Assembly (NCBI GenBank): GCA_033964015.1
Contig: CM066912.1
Coordinates: forward strand, 28,482,532 to 28,546,531
Direction of reading: 5' to 3'
Source of the DNA: Scolanthus callimorphus
Lineage: Eukaryota > Cnidaria > Anthozoa > Actiniaria > Edwardsiidae
DNA length: 64,000 bases
Position 1 is the stretch's first letter. Every line of letters begins with the position of its first letter. A program made the position numbers and the translations under genes. This document shows positions 31,063 to 42,500 of this stretch, one piece after another. The notes under the pieces were generated by a model that was not told the DNA's origin, did not search any database, and saw only the letters and a list, made by a program, of their open reading frames with translations.

Positions 31063-34000
31063 ATGTCCAGCTGGTGCCCAATCCGCCACTCGGCCACCCC
31101 TGTCCGAGACGGTCCTTGGGCCTGGTTAGTGCTGTTGTATTCCCTCGTGCTCACTGTCATGACCGGTGGGATGGGATTTATGCCAAGCATACAATTTCCA
31201 CTGCTGATGAAAGAATTCGACGAGAACCGAGAAAAAACAGGTAATGTATGCTGACTTTCAAAACTACTGTTTGCATTATACATACCTGCCAACTCTCCCG
31301 GTTTACGCGGGAGACTCCCGGTTTTAACCCTCAGTTTCCCGGGAAAAAATTGAAACTTTCCATATATTTACTGTATTATATCTCCCGGGTAAATTTCTTG
31401 CGATTTTCTCATACAGTTGTTGTATTTGTGACAAAATCTCCCGGGTTGAGACAAAATCTCCCGGTTTTGGAGTGTTCAGGGTTGGCAGGTATGCATTATA
31501 TGATAGGATTACATTTAAGAAAAACATGGATGAGAAAGTTCAGAGGCCATTCCAGGGCTCTAGGCTCGGTTTACAGTACTGCCACTGCTACTACCACTGA
31601 TCCTACTGCTACTGCTACCGCTACCGCTACCGCTACTGCTGCTGCTGCTGCCTCTTCCTCATTACTTTACATACTGTTTTCGTCTCTCTTTCTAGCGCTG
31701 ATCGGATCCCTCACAATGGGCCTCGGTCTATTCTTTTGTGTCATCGCAAGTGACATCTGTAATCGCTACAACAGTCGACTGACAAACGCCTTCGCTCTAC
31801 TCTGCATGACAGTGAGCCTCGTCCTTAGTTCCTTAGCGCATAATGTCTACCAACTATACATCACCTACAGTTGCCTCATAGGAATCGGTATGGCCTGTCA
31901 TTATACCACATCATTCCGTGCTATACGGTATTACTTTGACAAGTACTACTCCCTGGCCACTGGGATTTGCGTGGCGGGTGAAGGTATCGGGGTTTTGGCT
32001 ACAGCTCCTTTGATTTTGTTCCTATTTGAAAAAGTAGGGTGGCGAAACACGTATAGAATCTTTTCGGGATTTTTGGTATTCCTGTTGTTTTTTGATTTTA
32101 TTCATGATTCACATGTTGTCAACGAAAAAGTGAATCATGCGCAGAAGTCGAGTAACGACGACGATACGGATAAAGATAATAGTTCTTTTGGATCACGTCA
32201 AAACGGGAAACAATCTGATTCCCCTGGTGTTTTTAGGAGCGGAGATAACAACATAAACGCACTGAATACTAATGAAGAGGATATTAAAATTACTCACAGT
32301 GACCTAAACGTTACAGACTTCGAAAAGGGGGAAGATACCAATTGCAATGTTATAACCAAGAAACAGCATAAGCAGTCGGAACCTGGGAATGCTACAGCAA
32401 ATGGAAATAGAAACAAGAGCGATTTCGCCACAAGAGACAGTGAAGCGGCTGATAAAATGAGGAATGGACGGAAAAGAAAGCGGAGTAGGCTGTTGGATCT
32501 CTCGATATGGAGTTTCCCTGAGTATTCAGCCTCAGTAGTTTCCATGTTCATTGTTTATCTTGGCCACTACACACCGAGTATACACCTAGTAAGTAATATA
32601 AATATTAATGTAGGCAGTATAAGCGTCTACCCTCAAGTTATAATCAAGTTATACCCTCAAGTTTGCTTTTCCGAAAGAGTCAATAAAGTCCATGCGCGCA
32701 TCACATGAGATAGATTGCTTCTTAATACTGCGCGAATATCGTTTACCGGCTTTTCATTCATACACCGCATTACTAACCATCAGAAACATATAAGTGAGTT
32801 GAAACGTGTAACACACATACATTGCTTTAGTGCCAAGCTGCGGAATATTCGCAGAATAAACAATTGAACTGATTTTGAAAATAATGTTGTTGAAAGACTT
32901 GAAGATGTTAAATGTTAGTATATTATCACTTTCCACTGTTGCTCTACTTTATATGAGCGAAAAATGAAATATTATGAAGAGAAAACCTGCTTGGGTTAGC
33001 AGTCGAGAGTTCATAATTGACCAAATATGGTCATAAACTCGATACGAATAATCCGAAGCTTGGTTCACCGTTACATGTTTCAACTAAGTTATATGTTTCT
33101 GTAACCATTCATTACATTATTTCTTACTTATCAGAAAACAACCCGTCCACGGCGATTTAGACCCCAGCCCGATAGACCAGAAGCCCTTGCAAATTGCTGT
33201 TAGGCTCAAATGTTCATAATACCCCCGAAAACAGAAAGATATCACAATTTTCTGCAACATTTAATGATATAAAGGAAGCAAATCCTTGTTAGCCTCCTCA
33301 AAGATATGAAACTAGGTAAAAATATGGTATATTTTGTGTGTACAGCGCGGTTGTCATGCTTCGTTGCATCAGAATGCATTATAGTCCGTGAGGGAAAACA
33401 CGCAAGCCGTCTAAAAATTGAAATTTCCTCCTCTAATATGTTCAATTGATACAGCTTCTTACCTAAATGTTTTGCAGACATCATACCAGCAGCCTTCAAC
33501 ATTCAAGTCTTTTCAAACTGTCTTCAAAAGCCGTTTTCTTATTAGATTTAGCCCGGATCCCTTTGTACCGCACGATACCGCACTAGTGGATCCCTTTGCG
33601 GAGATTCGACAAAACTACCACAAAACATTATCGAAATACACCACGTTTGGTACCTACGGAAAGCTTTAATAAGTTACTGTAAAACCAGCGCATACTATTT
33701 GTGATCGAAACTGCTGAACGGGTTATTTATTAACCAAATTTGAGAGATTTCGACATGTAAAAGATCTCGCATTTCACATAAGGTCATATAACGCCAAATC
33801 GCCGTGGTCACCTTGTGACGAAAAAGTGTTCAGTTATTTACTGAAAATCTCTCACTGACAGAAATGCAGAAGACTTCATTAAAGCATGCGCGCGCACCAA
33901 AAGTGGCGGAAAAAAATCAGCCAATCACAGACGCTAAGGATTTTAATATAGATAAATAGATATTTAATACACCTTATATCCAAGTAAGATACATCGGTAA

Positions 34001-35817
34001 ATCAGTAAAGAAATAACATTATTGGCAATCATTAACATTTTTAAACCACTTACAGCCACATAGCATAACAGTTATACCTTTAAACTCACCTGTTTTTTTA
34101 CAATTGTAAGAACCTCATAGAAGAACTTTGCTGATATCTGCATTACATATTTGTATAAGATGTATACGCTTTGTGTTTCAGGTGAAGTTTTCAGAAGAGC
34201 AAGGCCTTTCCACTAGCGAAATAACAATGCTCATTCTTATCTACGGCATCACGAATATAATAAGTCGCGTTGTAATTGGTCGGCTCTGCGACATTTCCTT
34301 TATCAAAGCGAGGCACGTTAATCAAGCCGCGACAATGCTCTCCGGCACGTCCACACTGCTCCTCACCATGGTAACGTCCCCTATGTACTTATCTGTGCTC
34401 GTGGGCGCATATGGTCTTTCAGACGGCGCATTTCGTGTGACGTTGAATATTTTATTCATGAATACAGTGGACCCCCCACGAAGGGCTTCTGCCTTTGGAC
34501 AGGCTAATATGGTTACCGCTTTACCATGTATTGCGGGCCCTGCTATTACAGGTAAGTGTGAATCCATTGTCGTCTCCGCATCGCCACTTTGCAGGGGAGG
34601 CTGTCAGTGGTGACAGCCAATAAGGGCCTTCGCTGATTTGGCTGATTTTGAACGTTGGAGCATGCACTGAAAGGTATTTTTCTCAACCAACGGCTCTGTA
34701 TAGAATCTCGCGCATGCGTCGATGGCTGTTACCAGAGCCTCCCCGCGAGGTGACGAGCCGGCGAGGTCTGGTTCCACGCTCTCGCTGGTTCACTCTTATG
34801 CAGTCTACGCTATTACAAGGAAGGTGCCATTCTCGTACCCAGAGCTCCCCAGCTCGTCTGCTCGCAGGGGAGGCTCTGGGGACATCCATTTGAGGACCGT
34901 CGCTGATTGGTCGATTTTCAGCGTTAAAGCATGCGCTGAAAGGTCTTTCTCTCAGTGACTCTTTATTAAATCTCTTGCATGCGTCAGTGGCTGTCACCAG
35001 AGCCTCCCCGCGAGGTAACGAGCCGGGGAGTTCTGGGTTCGAGAATGGGAAGGCGCACGAATACGTGATTGTAATGAAAACAGCGCGCGCATTTCCAACT
35101 CGATTTTGATACCTTGACGCCACTTGCACTATGACGCCACCTTGTGCATCAGTACTGTAATAATAACATACGGCCTGCTGACCAATCAGAGCGCGTGTTT
35201 TAAACTATTGTTTAAAGTCGTATATTTCCAGCTCGCTGGATCTACAATTATGAATGGATTTTCCAGGCTTCGTGGCAGACAAACTAGGATCTTACGTTCC
35301 TGCATTTTACCTGGCCGGCGTCTGTTCCATTGTCGGATCAGCGATATTATTTATAAACACGTGCTTTGACAACCATAACAAAGAGCGAGCGCGCAAGGAA
35401 ATAATACTGGACCAAGAGCTGGCGGAGAGAGCCACCAATACTGGAACAACATGTCAGGAGGGACGTAAACATAGTGTTGCCAATACTGAGCCAATGATGG
35501 ACCAAGAGTTAGTGGAGCGAGCCACCAATACTGGACCCACATGTCAGGAGGGGCGTAAACATAGTGTTACCAATACTGCGCCAATGATGGACCAAGAGTT
35601 AACGGAGGGAGCCAACAACTCTAGTTTAGTGGTAGTAGAGAGAAGGGTTTTCAGTATGTCTCCAATATGTGCAGGATCTGTTAGCGGCGAGATTGGTTAT
35701 GTTGGCGAGGGTTCGACCTATGCCGGTCCAAAATGTGAAAACGAAATCACTCCACATCGTGAAAGCGCCCATGGGACAACATGTGATACTGGTAATTTGA
35801 ATTCAGCATTTGAATAG
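31063..35817 (+). CDS. Monocarboxylate-transporter-like MFS carrier, copy 4 (intact, 663 aa)
   Basis: Exons 31063-31240, 31696-32588, 34182-34551, 35267-35817; phases agree and the sum is 1992 nt. Same architecture as copy 3: DGPWAW and TM1 in exon 1; ASDICNRYNSR, YYFDKYYSLATG and EKVGWRNTYRIF in exon 2; GRLCD and TM7-TM11 in exon 3; GFVADKLGSY and TM12 in exon 4. The central loop is ~25 residues longer than in copy 3. The tail is shorter but carries a 90-base in-frame duplication (unit starts 35409, 35499, 35589; MDQEL...TCQEGRKHS). It is the most diverged copy, for example SEITMLILIYGITNIISRVV where copy 3 has SDITMLMFIYGVTTVLARII, except that the last ~240 bases of exon 3 are nearly identical to copies 2 and 3. 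Plasma-membrane solute transport is inferred from family; substrate unknown. Confidence 0.87.
31281..31492. mobile_element. hAT-like MITE in intron 1 of copy 4
   Basis: Ends CATACCTGCCAACTCTCCCG and the inverse GTTGGCAGGTAT, flanked by an 8-base duplication GCATTATA (31273-31280 and 31493-31500). The interior repeats CTCCCGGGT. Eight-base duplications are the hAT mark. Confidence 0.88.
31572..31653. repeat. (GCTACY)n / (GCTGCT)n microsatellite, intron 1 of copy 4
   Basis: ACTGCTACTACC and GCTACCGCTACC runs ending in (GCT)n, about 45 bases before exon 2. It makes the intron falsely open in the exon 2 frame (Thr/Ala-rich). Confidence 0.85.
32589..34181. other. Intron 2 of copy 4
   Basis: No retroelement, unlike copy 3. 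It contains an inverted pair, CCGTCCACGGCGATTT near 33147 and AAATCGCCGTGGTCACC near 33798, and GAGAGATTT / AAATCTCTC arms at 33742 and 33846. These are probably old foldback DNA. Confidence 0.45.
34580..34790. mobile_element. CATTCTCG-family MITE, copy D (decayed)
   Basis: Interior clearly matches the family (GCTGATTTTGAACGTTGGAG, TCTCGCGCATGCGTC, ACCAGAGCCTCCCCGCGAGG), but both ends are eroded. In intron 3 of copy 4, just before copy E. Confidence 0.7.
34828..35047. mobile_element. CATTCTCG-family MITE, copy E (intron 3 of copy 4)
   Basis: 220 bases, CATTCTCGTACCCAGAGCTC to GGTTCGAGAATG, flanked by GGAAGGTGC (34819-34827) and GGAAGGCGC (35048-35056), a 9-base duplication with one mismatch. 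Confidence 0.88.
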
Positions 35818-35845
35818 GTGATGGACGATGTTTATACTTACTATC

Positions 35846-36228
35846 GACAGAGCGGAAATGACCTGTTTAGATCACTAAATTTCAAATAATAAGGTCAGGT
35901 TAACTCAGAAAAGCTTGATTTTTTGCATACAGACTCCTTGTCTTATAAGAAACAAAATATCAAAAATGACTTTTTTCTAATGGATCCGTCTTTGAGATAT
36001 TAGGCTTTAAACTTTGATTTCTGTGCCACTTTATGGGAGAATTGGTACTTTGATCAGGAATTATGCAAACTTTGTTCAATCATATCTAAAATTCATATTC
36101 TTCAAATTTCTTGAAAATTTGGAATTATGCTTTTGGTCATAGAAACTCTTTGTATACGGAATCTTGAGCTTATATATTGAAATATGGCGAAGTTAGACAT
36201 TTCATTTTTGGTCATTTCCGCTCTGTCC
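35846..36228. mobile_element. 383-bp MITE with 9-bp duplication, directly after copy 4
   Basis: Ends GACAGAGCGGAAATGACC and exact inverse, flanked by CTTACTATC (35837-35845 and 36229-36237). It starts 29 bases after the copy 4 stop codon, so it probably lies in the 3' UTR or just beyond it. AT-rich interior without coding capacity. Confidence 0.9.
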
Positions 36229-36509
36229 TTACTATCACATAAGAGAGGAAGTCAATAGATATGTTCGGTACTTGTTAGGAACCAAGCTCGTCAAATTAAG
36301 TGGGTACCGTGTGGTACCACCCCTCCTGATTTTCAAAGCCTTTTTCTCGAAGTACGTACTAGGAACACCTGAATTATTGCATTAACGTGATGCTCTCCTT
36401 CAGTGGAAGGGTTACAGGCTTATCTTTTTGATATGGTAAAAAATCGTGAGATATTTGGAGTGAAAAGTGGGTTGGGGAAAACTCGGAAAGGTGGTGGGTA
36501 CACCCTAAA

Positions 36510-36828
36510 GGCCCATTTACACTTGCAGTTTTTGTCGCACGAGTCGCGGCGATTTTTCTCCGCACGTATCCGCGTCAACTCAAAATCACTATGTAAACTA
36601 AGTGCAACCCGGCGCGATCTGCCGCGATTTTTGCTGTCGCGATTTTTGATGTCGCGATTTCAAACATGTTCGAAACTCTTTGCAACTTGATGCGATTTGA
36701 AGAAAAGAGAGCACAGAAATCGCACCGGATTTGCATATCGTTTACACATGATAGTTGGAATTGCAACTCGCGCGAGAAAAATCGCGGCGACAGATGCAAC
36801 ACTAAAATATCGCAACTGTAAACCGGCC
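36510..36828. mobile_element. GGCCCATTTACACTTGCA inverted-repeat element
   Basis: Ends GGCCCATTTACACTTGCA and the inverse of GGCCGGTTTACAGTTGCG, with internal GTCGCGATTTTT repeats. Similar in style to 4351-4554. Confidence 0.6.
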
Positions 36829-37218
36829 GTAAAACTTGAACCCAACGATTTGCCTTCCCTTAGGGATGACGCGACAGATGCAAGAGTGCTAAAAGGAAAA
36901 GTGGGTTGAATGTTCATAATAAAACGCGGGTTTCTTTATTGACAATATAATAAATTGAAGTTCTTAGAATTAACCTCCAAGCGAGACTGACATACAGTGT
37001 AATAATCATTAGTCCTTTTACAGTTCCCGCGATTTTGAGGTTTCATTTCCCACTAATTATGGTGGCGCCCTTTCCCTGCTACATTCTAACTGACATCACC
37101 AGAATCCACGTTACATCTGTTACATCGCGGCGACTATGAAGGAACTATAGTTTATTTTAACACCTTGTGATCGTTGTTAAAATGAAATGGTAATCTATCA
37201 TCACTGGTCCTATCACAG

Positions 37219-37385
37219 GGAATTTCTGCAGAAACCCATCCAGTGGAATAACTAAATTTCCCATGGTAGAAGAATGGGAAGTGTTCGGATTTCCCTTGGC
37301 TATCCATGAGAATTCCGAACACAATTCCCGTGCGTGTGTCTTGGGGAATTCATATTTTCCCATGGATGGGTTTCTGAGAAATTCC
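37219..37385. mobile_element. Foldback element
   Basis: Arms GGAATTTCTGCAGAAACCCA and GGGTTTCTGAGAAATTCC, continuing through CCCATGG and GTGTTCGGA / TCCGAACAC. No target duplication resolved. Confidence 0.6.
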
Positions 37386-37586
37386 TTATTTATTGTGCTA
37401 TAAGAGATATGAGGAGGAGACCTGGCTTCGTCAAAATGACACGTTCCTTGTTTTAAAGATTCCCCTTTTCGCATTCATTGTTTTAAAAATTCTCCCTTTT
37501 TGCATTCCTGTTTTTCTCGTTCCTCATACTCTGTTCCTTGGTTCCGCGTTCCTATTTTAAAGATAGCCTTGACATTAATGTAAACC

Positions 37587-38048
37587 ATGGAAAGTTTGGA
37601 AGCCAATAAACATCGCCGCCAAAAAGACGTAACCAATCATAAAAGTGCACCAACCTTACGAAATTTATTTCTCAAGACTGAAGATCGCCAAGATAGATAT
37701 AACCTCCGAAGCAGGGATACAGACCTAGCACTCCCAAAACCTAAGACCAATTTCCTGAAACGCAGTTTCAGCTATAGTGGGGCAATGCTATGGAACAGTC
37801 TTAGTAAAGCGACCAAACAGGCTAATACATTAGCCTCTTTCAAGCGTTTGCTGAAAAGGGATGCCGAATGATGGTGCACTGTGCTTTCGGGGATTCTTAA
37901 TAGTTCTATGTTTTAATTGTATTGTCTTTTTTATCTTTGTAACCTATGTACTCTTTTTTTGTCAACGCCCCATTTGGAAATCAGTGTGTGCACAATGCAC
38001 CATTGAAATGGCCAGCGTTGTATAATAAAGCTGTATGTATGTATGTAT
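37587..38048 (+). mobile_element. Non-LTR retrotransposon 3' end with (TATG)n tail
   Basis: Frame of ~95 codons ending at 37869-37871 with YNLRSRDTDLALPKPKTNFL, then KRSFSYSGAMLWNSL and FKRLLKRD, the C-terminal signature of CR1/L2-type LINEs. Then a ~160-base UTR with AATAAA and a (GTAT)n tail at about 38034-38048. Confidence 0.78.
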
Positions 38049-38812
38049 GAAACTAATACAAGTTGCTACTGAACGGTTTCCCTATCAGCCAATCACAAGC
38101 CAAGTATCTAACTATCTAACTCATTGAACACGTGATTGGTTGCTCGTGTAAGACACGTACACGTACCACTTTTGTTCAGTATGTTTGGTTGACAAAAAAT
38201 GCGACCAATATAAATTACTGCGATTTTCATAATTCTGCGAATTCTACACCGCTTCCGTCAATCGAACGAGTAAACAACTCTGGGTGTCAACTGATTTCAC
38301 GGAGGCTGATTTCACGGATAGATCTAATTGTGAACCGATGACAGCACAATTTTTCACTGTAAAATGCAAACCAAACTCAGAAAACATGCATGGATAAAAA
38401 CGTAGTTTGGCGTTCAAAAATGTCAAGTGGGAGTTCGCACAATTATGGAAATCGCAGTAAAGCCTGCCAGAAGCTCATAATCTTGGGATACTAGTAGTTA
38501 GTTTTAGATTCTATTTCCGCCAAAACTAAGCCAATCATAGAGCGCTATAAGCATGACGTCACCTCTTCTGGGCTCTTCTGCTCCCTTTCGGATTATTTTC
38601 GAAAGTAAAATGGCGGGTACAGAGGACGAAAACAGGCACCGACGATAGCAGTAGCTATTTCGTGGAAACTAGCGAAGAGAGCATAGAAGAAAGCACGAGT
38701 GGACGTAAGTAGAACTAAGTAATACCAGAAGCTCATAATCTTAGAAACTTGAATTGAGCAGTGTGTTTGTAAGAATCGTTCGGTCGTCTCAGAGTTCAGA
38801 GTCGCTGTTCTC

Positions 38813-38935
38813 CCGTGTACGAACCTGTAACAACTCACGAGTTACGTCACAAAAGCTTCCTTTGTTTAGTAGAACGAGTCATGACGAAAGGAGAGCTGAA
38901 CACAAAGGTGTCCTCTGGGATTGGATCGTACACGG
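38813..38935. mobile_element. Inverted-repeat element related to 14219-14346
   Basis: Ends CCGTGTACGA and the inverse TCGTACACGG. Interior CACAAAAGCTTCCTTTGTTT and GAACACAAAGGTGTCCTCTG is shared with the element in intron 1 of copy 2. Confidence 0.65.
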
Positions 38936-39293
38936 CGGCGGAACACCCCAGTTTATTAGCACATATTTTTGGCATTTTAAACGAAGTGTATTAAAGTAAA
39001 CAACAAATGAGTAATCCAACGTATATACTAACAACACAAACATACAAAAATGCGGTAGAAGAAAGTTTTAAAAGCCAGTAATATCTTTCGCGGTACTATT
39101 AGTTCCACAGCGATCGGATTTTCACGCAGGACACGAATGGCTCAGTTCGCCAACACGGGGGGATTCGATCGAGTCGGCCATCTTGCTCAAATGAATTTTG
39201 CACGTTATGCTAATTAGACGAATCTAAAAATGACTTATTAGTAAAAATGGAGTAGAAAAAAACAATGCTCCATTCAAGCTTCTGGATTATGAG

Positions 39294-39514
39294 CATTCTC
39301 GTACCCAGAGCTCCCCGGCTCGTCTGCTCGCGGGGGAGGCTCTGGGGACATCCATTTGAGAACCGTCGCTGATTGGCTGATTTTGAGCGTTGGAGCATGC
39401 GCTGAGAGGTCTTTCTCTCAGCGGCTCTGTATTAAATCTCGCGCATGCGTCAGTGGCTGTCACCAGAGCCTCCCCCGCGAGGTTACGAGCCTGGGAGCTC
39501 TGGGTTCGAGAATG
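39294..39514. mobile_element. CATTCTCG-family MITE, copy F (best preserved)
   Basis: 221 bases with ~57-base terminal inverted repeats: left CATTCTCGTACCCAGAGCTC, right the inverse of CATTCTCGAACCCAGAGCTC, both running on to GGGGGAGGCTCTGG. Flanked by GATTATGAG at 39285-39293 and 39515-39523 (9 bases, perfect). The core has TGATTGGCTGATTTTGAGCG and CTCGCGCATGCGTCA, the latter close to an NRF1 site. Confidence 0.92.
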
Positions 39515-39523
39515 GATTATGAG

Positions 39524-42500
39524 CTTCTGATCGAGCCTGCCAAAAGGACGACACGTGTAACGCGCAACATTGTAGCCGGACACATGTTTCCAAATTTAGC
39601 CACGCGAGAAACATTGCACGCAGGAAATTTTGTAGATCGGACACAGAAAAATGTTTTCTTCGCCAGACAAGAAGCATTTTTATCCGAGACACACGTGCGA
39701 TGTTTTCTAGTTTAGCCACGGTGAAACATGCAGGACAAATGTTGCACCGGCTACATGTGTCCTATTAGCGGTAGCCGTTAAAAGTAAACGGGCAAATACA
39801 AAAACAATTTCGAGTACACTCCATTTGAAACCCGCTAGATGTAATAATAATATTTTGATATAATGAGTTCGGCAAGCTTTAATTTTTTAGTACGCCCGCT
39901 GTGTTATTTAATAATCAAAGCGCAAATAATTTCCTGCTCACAAAGTGTTTCGAACTGAAAATGAGTTACAAGTCCACTAAACAAAAACACGGAAATAATG
40001 TTCTCTTGTTGTGCGTGAGTTCGCGGGAAGATGAGGGAGGGAGATACTAACAGAAAATATTCTGTTTTTTAACTAGAAACATGGAAAAAAACTGGAAAAT
40101 ACAGTGTAAATATATATTTCAGCTTAAGAGAAAGCCTTTTAAAGGTAGGTTCGAAAAACACTCTCATATATAGCTCCGCGCGCGAGCGATTTTTGATGCC
40201 AATTGTATACCATTTTAGGTGCCAATTTTATCTTTTTTAGGTTCCAGTTTTATACCATAGGATCTTTAGAACAAAAGACAAAAAATACAATATTTGTTGT
40301 CCGATGGAAACAGGTCGGGCTCGGAATATTATGTCCGCAACTTATAAAATATCCGCACGTATTACATAAAAAACATCTATAATAAAATATTTATCGATTC
40401 GCGCAATCTACAGTTGAGGTAATGATCATTCAAAAAAACAAATCGATCTTCAAATCTTCGATCTGATTTATGATTTATGAGCTAATAGACGCGAGATCTG
40501 GCGGTCATTAGAGATTGCCAAAATGTAATAAAAAAGTCAAACGAAAGCAAGTACATTATTTTTGCTGAAACGTATAAATAAATTCAAAGTAATTACCGGT
40601 GGTAATTAAACATTACTTACCGATCACGCACATCAGCAAATCAGTCATTTAATGTTTAACAGTTGAAAAACTCTATTTAAACAACACAATCACTCTTGAC
40701 CATATTTTGCCAGTCCAGTAAAATACCGATTAGAAAGCATCCATCTCAACCGCAGGGGCGGCGGAGCTCGGCGGAGCACCCTAAAAAGTGGGGGCGCCGA
40801 AGAGCCAAAATGAAGTGAACACGTAATTTTCGTGCGCGAAAAACACTTTCGGAACAATGTGAAAAAGCGCCCGTACTTAGGTTTGAACGAGCTAGTTCTC
40901 TTGCAAATAACAGAAACAAAACAGAAACAGAAAGGACAGGCTTCTGTTCTTCTGTTCCTTGCTTTTCTTCTTTACGTGTAAATACACAAAAAATATATTC
41001 AAGTTCATATACAAAAAGGGGCGAGGAATGGGGGGGGGGTGGGGGTGCTCGAGCATGCCATCGGCTGATTTAGCATTATTTTCAATTGAAGTTTGTTAGT
41101 CAAGTGGTCTTTTAAGACTTTAAAGACCTTTAAACAGTCTTAAGTTTCAACCCTTTTGTAGTTTGCGCTAAATATTCAGAGGGAAGGCTAACGCACGCTT
41201 GTGGCCACTAGGAAACTGTGTAGATCTCACGGTAGGCAGGGCGTGGCCTTAAAAGCTTTAGCAGTTATGTTGATGCCGCTACATCGCCCAGTAATATATG
41301 AGTTCCAAGCACTGATCATCCTAGGCAGGACTTGTTAGAAACTTTGGCTTTTTGATGAGCGTGCCCTCGCGCCCTCGGTACCAAAATTTGTAAGGATTCA
41401 AACTAAATTTCCCCGAACTGTTAGGCGAAAATCGATGTCCAAAGCCAAAGAACTGTCAAAGACCGTGATTGCGAAGAGGTTCCGTGATCAGTCCCACTCA
41501 GAAAACTAAAATTTAGGGAAAACTGTCAGAAGATATGAATTCAGCGAGAATGATAATTTTATAAGTCAAAAATACGGATGTTGTTGGTGTCCCCCTTTTC
41601 TCGTTCCTTATTTAAAAGATTCACACTAGTAGGTCAGTTTGTAAAGCAACGTTTTCTGGTCTGGTCATTTGCCATTTTCTGGCATTTAATTCCGACGTAC
41701 TTTTTGCTACTAGTAGGCTATAACTTGTAGGCCATAACTTATAGCCTACTAGTAACTCAACCAATCAGAACGCAGCATTAACGATAGACCACTAGTGTGA
41801 TTTGACTAAATCATAATACCCCTCGTTTCGGCCTAAAAAAAGACCAGAAAAGAACCCATCATTCAGTGTGACGAAAACAGTTAGCTGTTGAAAGATTTTA
41901 AAAGCGTCCCTTTAGTTGTACAAGCATTCAGGTTGATCCTTTGCAATTCCTCAATTTCTCACAGAAAATATATAAAAGTAGACATCGTAATCTTCAAATG
42001 TTGTACCTAAGAGAAAAGTGTTGATGCTGCGGGATTCCTGTGTGGCACGCGCGCGCTCCAAAAATGGCGGGAATATTAGGTAATCAATCAGAAACACCTC
42101 TCGCACAGGAACTTCGAGAAATTACATGACGTATAGTATAGATGTGTGAGAACTGAAAGCAAAAATATAGCGGAAGAGAAGACACTAGCAGGTGTGTGCT
42201 GTTTTGTCTAGGAAAAAATTATTAAAAGACTGTCGAACCAGTGGGAGGAACAAATGGGCATACCTTATCTTGTATTTAGGGCGCGCACTAACTGAATAGT
42301 TACTAAATTTTATTCATTAATAGCGGAGCTCCACACGGCACGAAATGGTGCGCAAGCGGAGCACTATACCTAAGAAAAAGTGGTAATGCATCGATCTGTG
42401 TTTTTGTGTCGAAATGATGTTCTCGCTCAATTGATAATATCAGTGAAGTCACCTGGCCTAGTTACTTGACTTGGTTGATATAAACTTCTAACCTAGAAGA

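Noticed and set aside
31248..31695. Long open stretch joined to exon 2 of copy 4
   Set aside because: It is intron 1: it contains a MITE with target duplication and a microsatellite, and exon 1 with a matching donor/acceptor pair explains the gene.
33418..33669. 83-codon frame in intron 2 of copy 4
   Set aside because: No family recognised, intronic, no splice signals that would join it to the carrier.
39356..39715. 119-codon frame
   Set aside because: It runs through MITE copy F and its flank; the same peptide appears at other MITE copies as a by-product.
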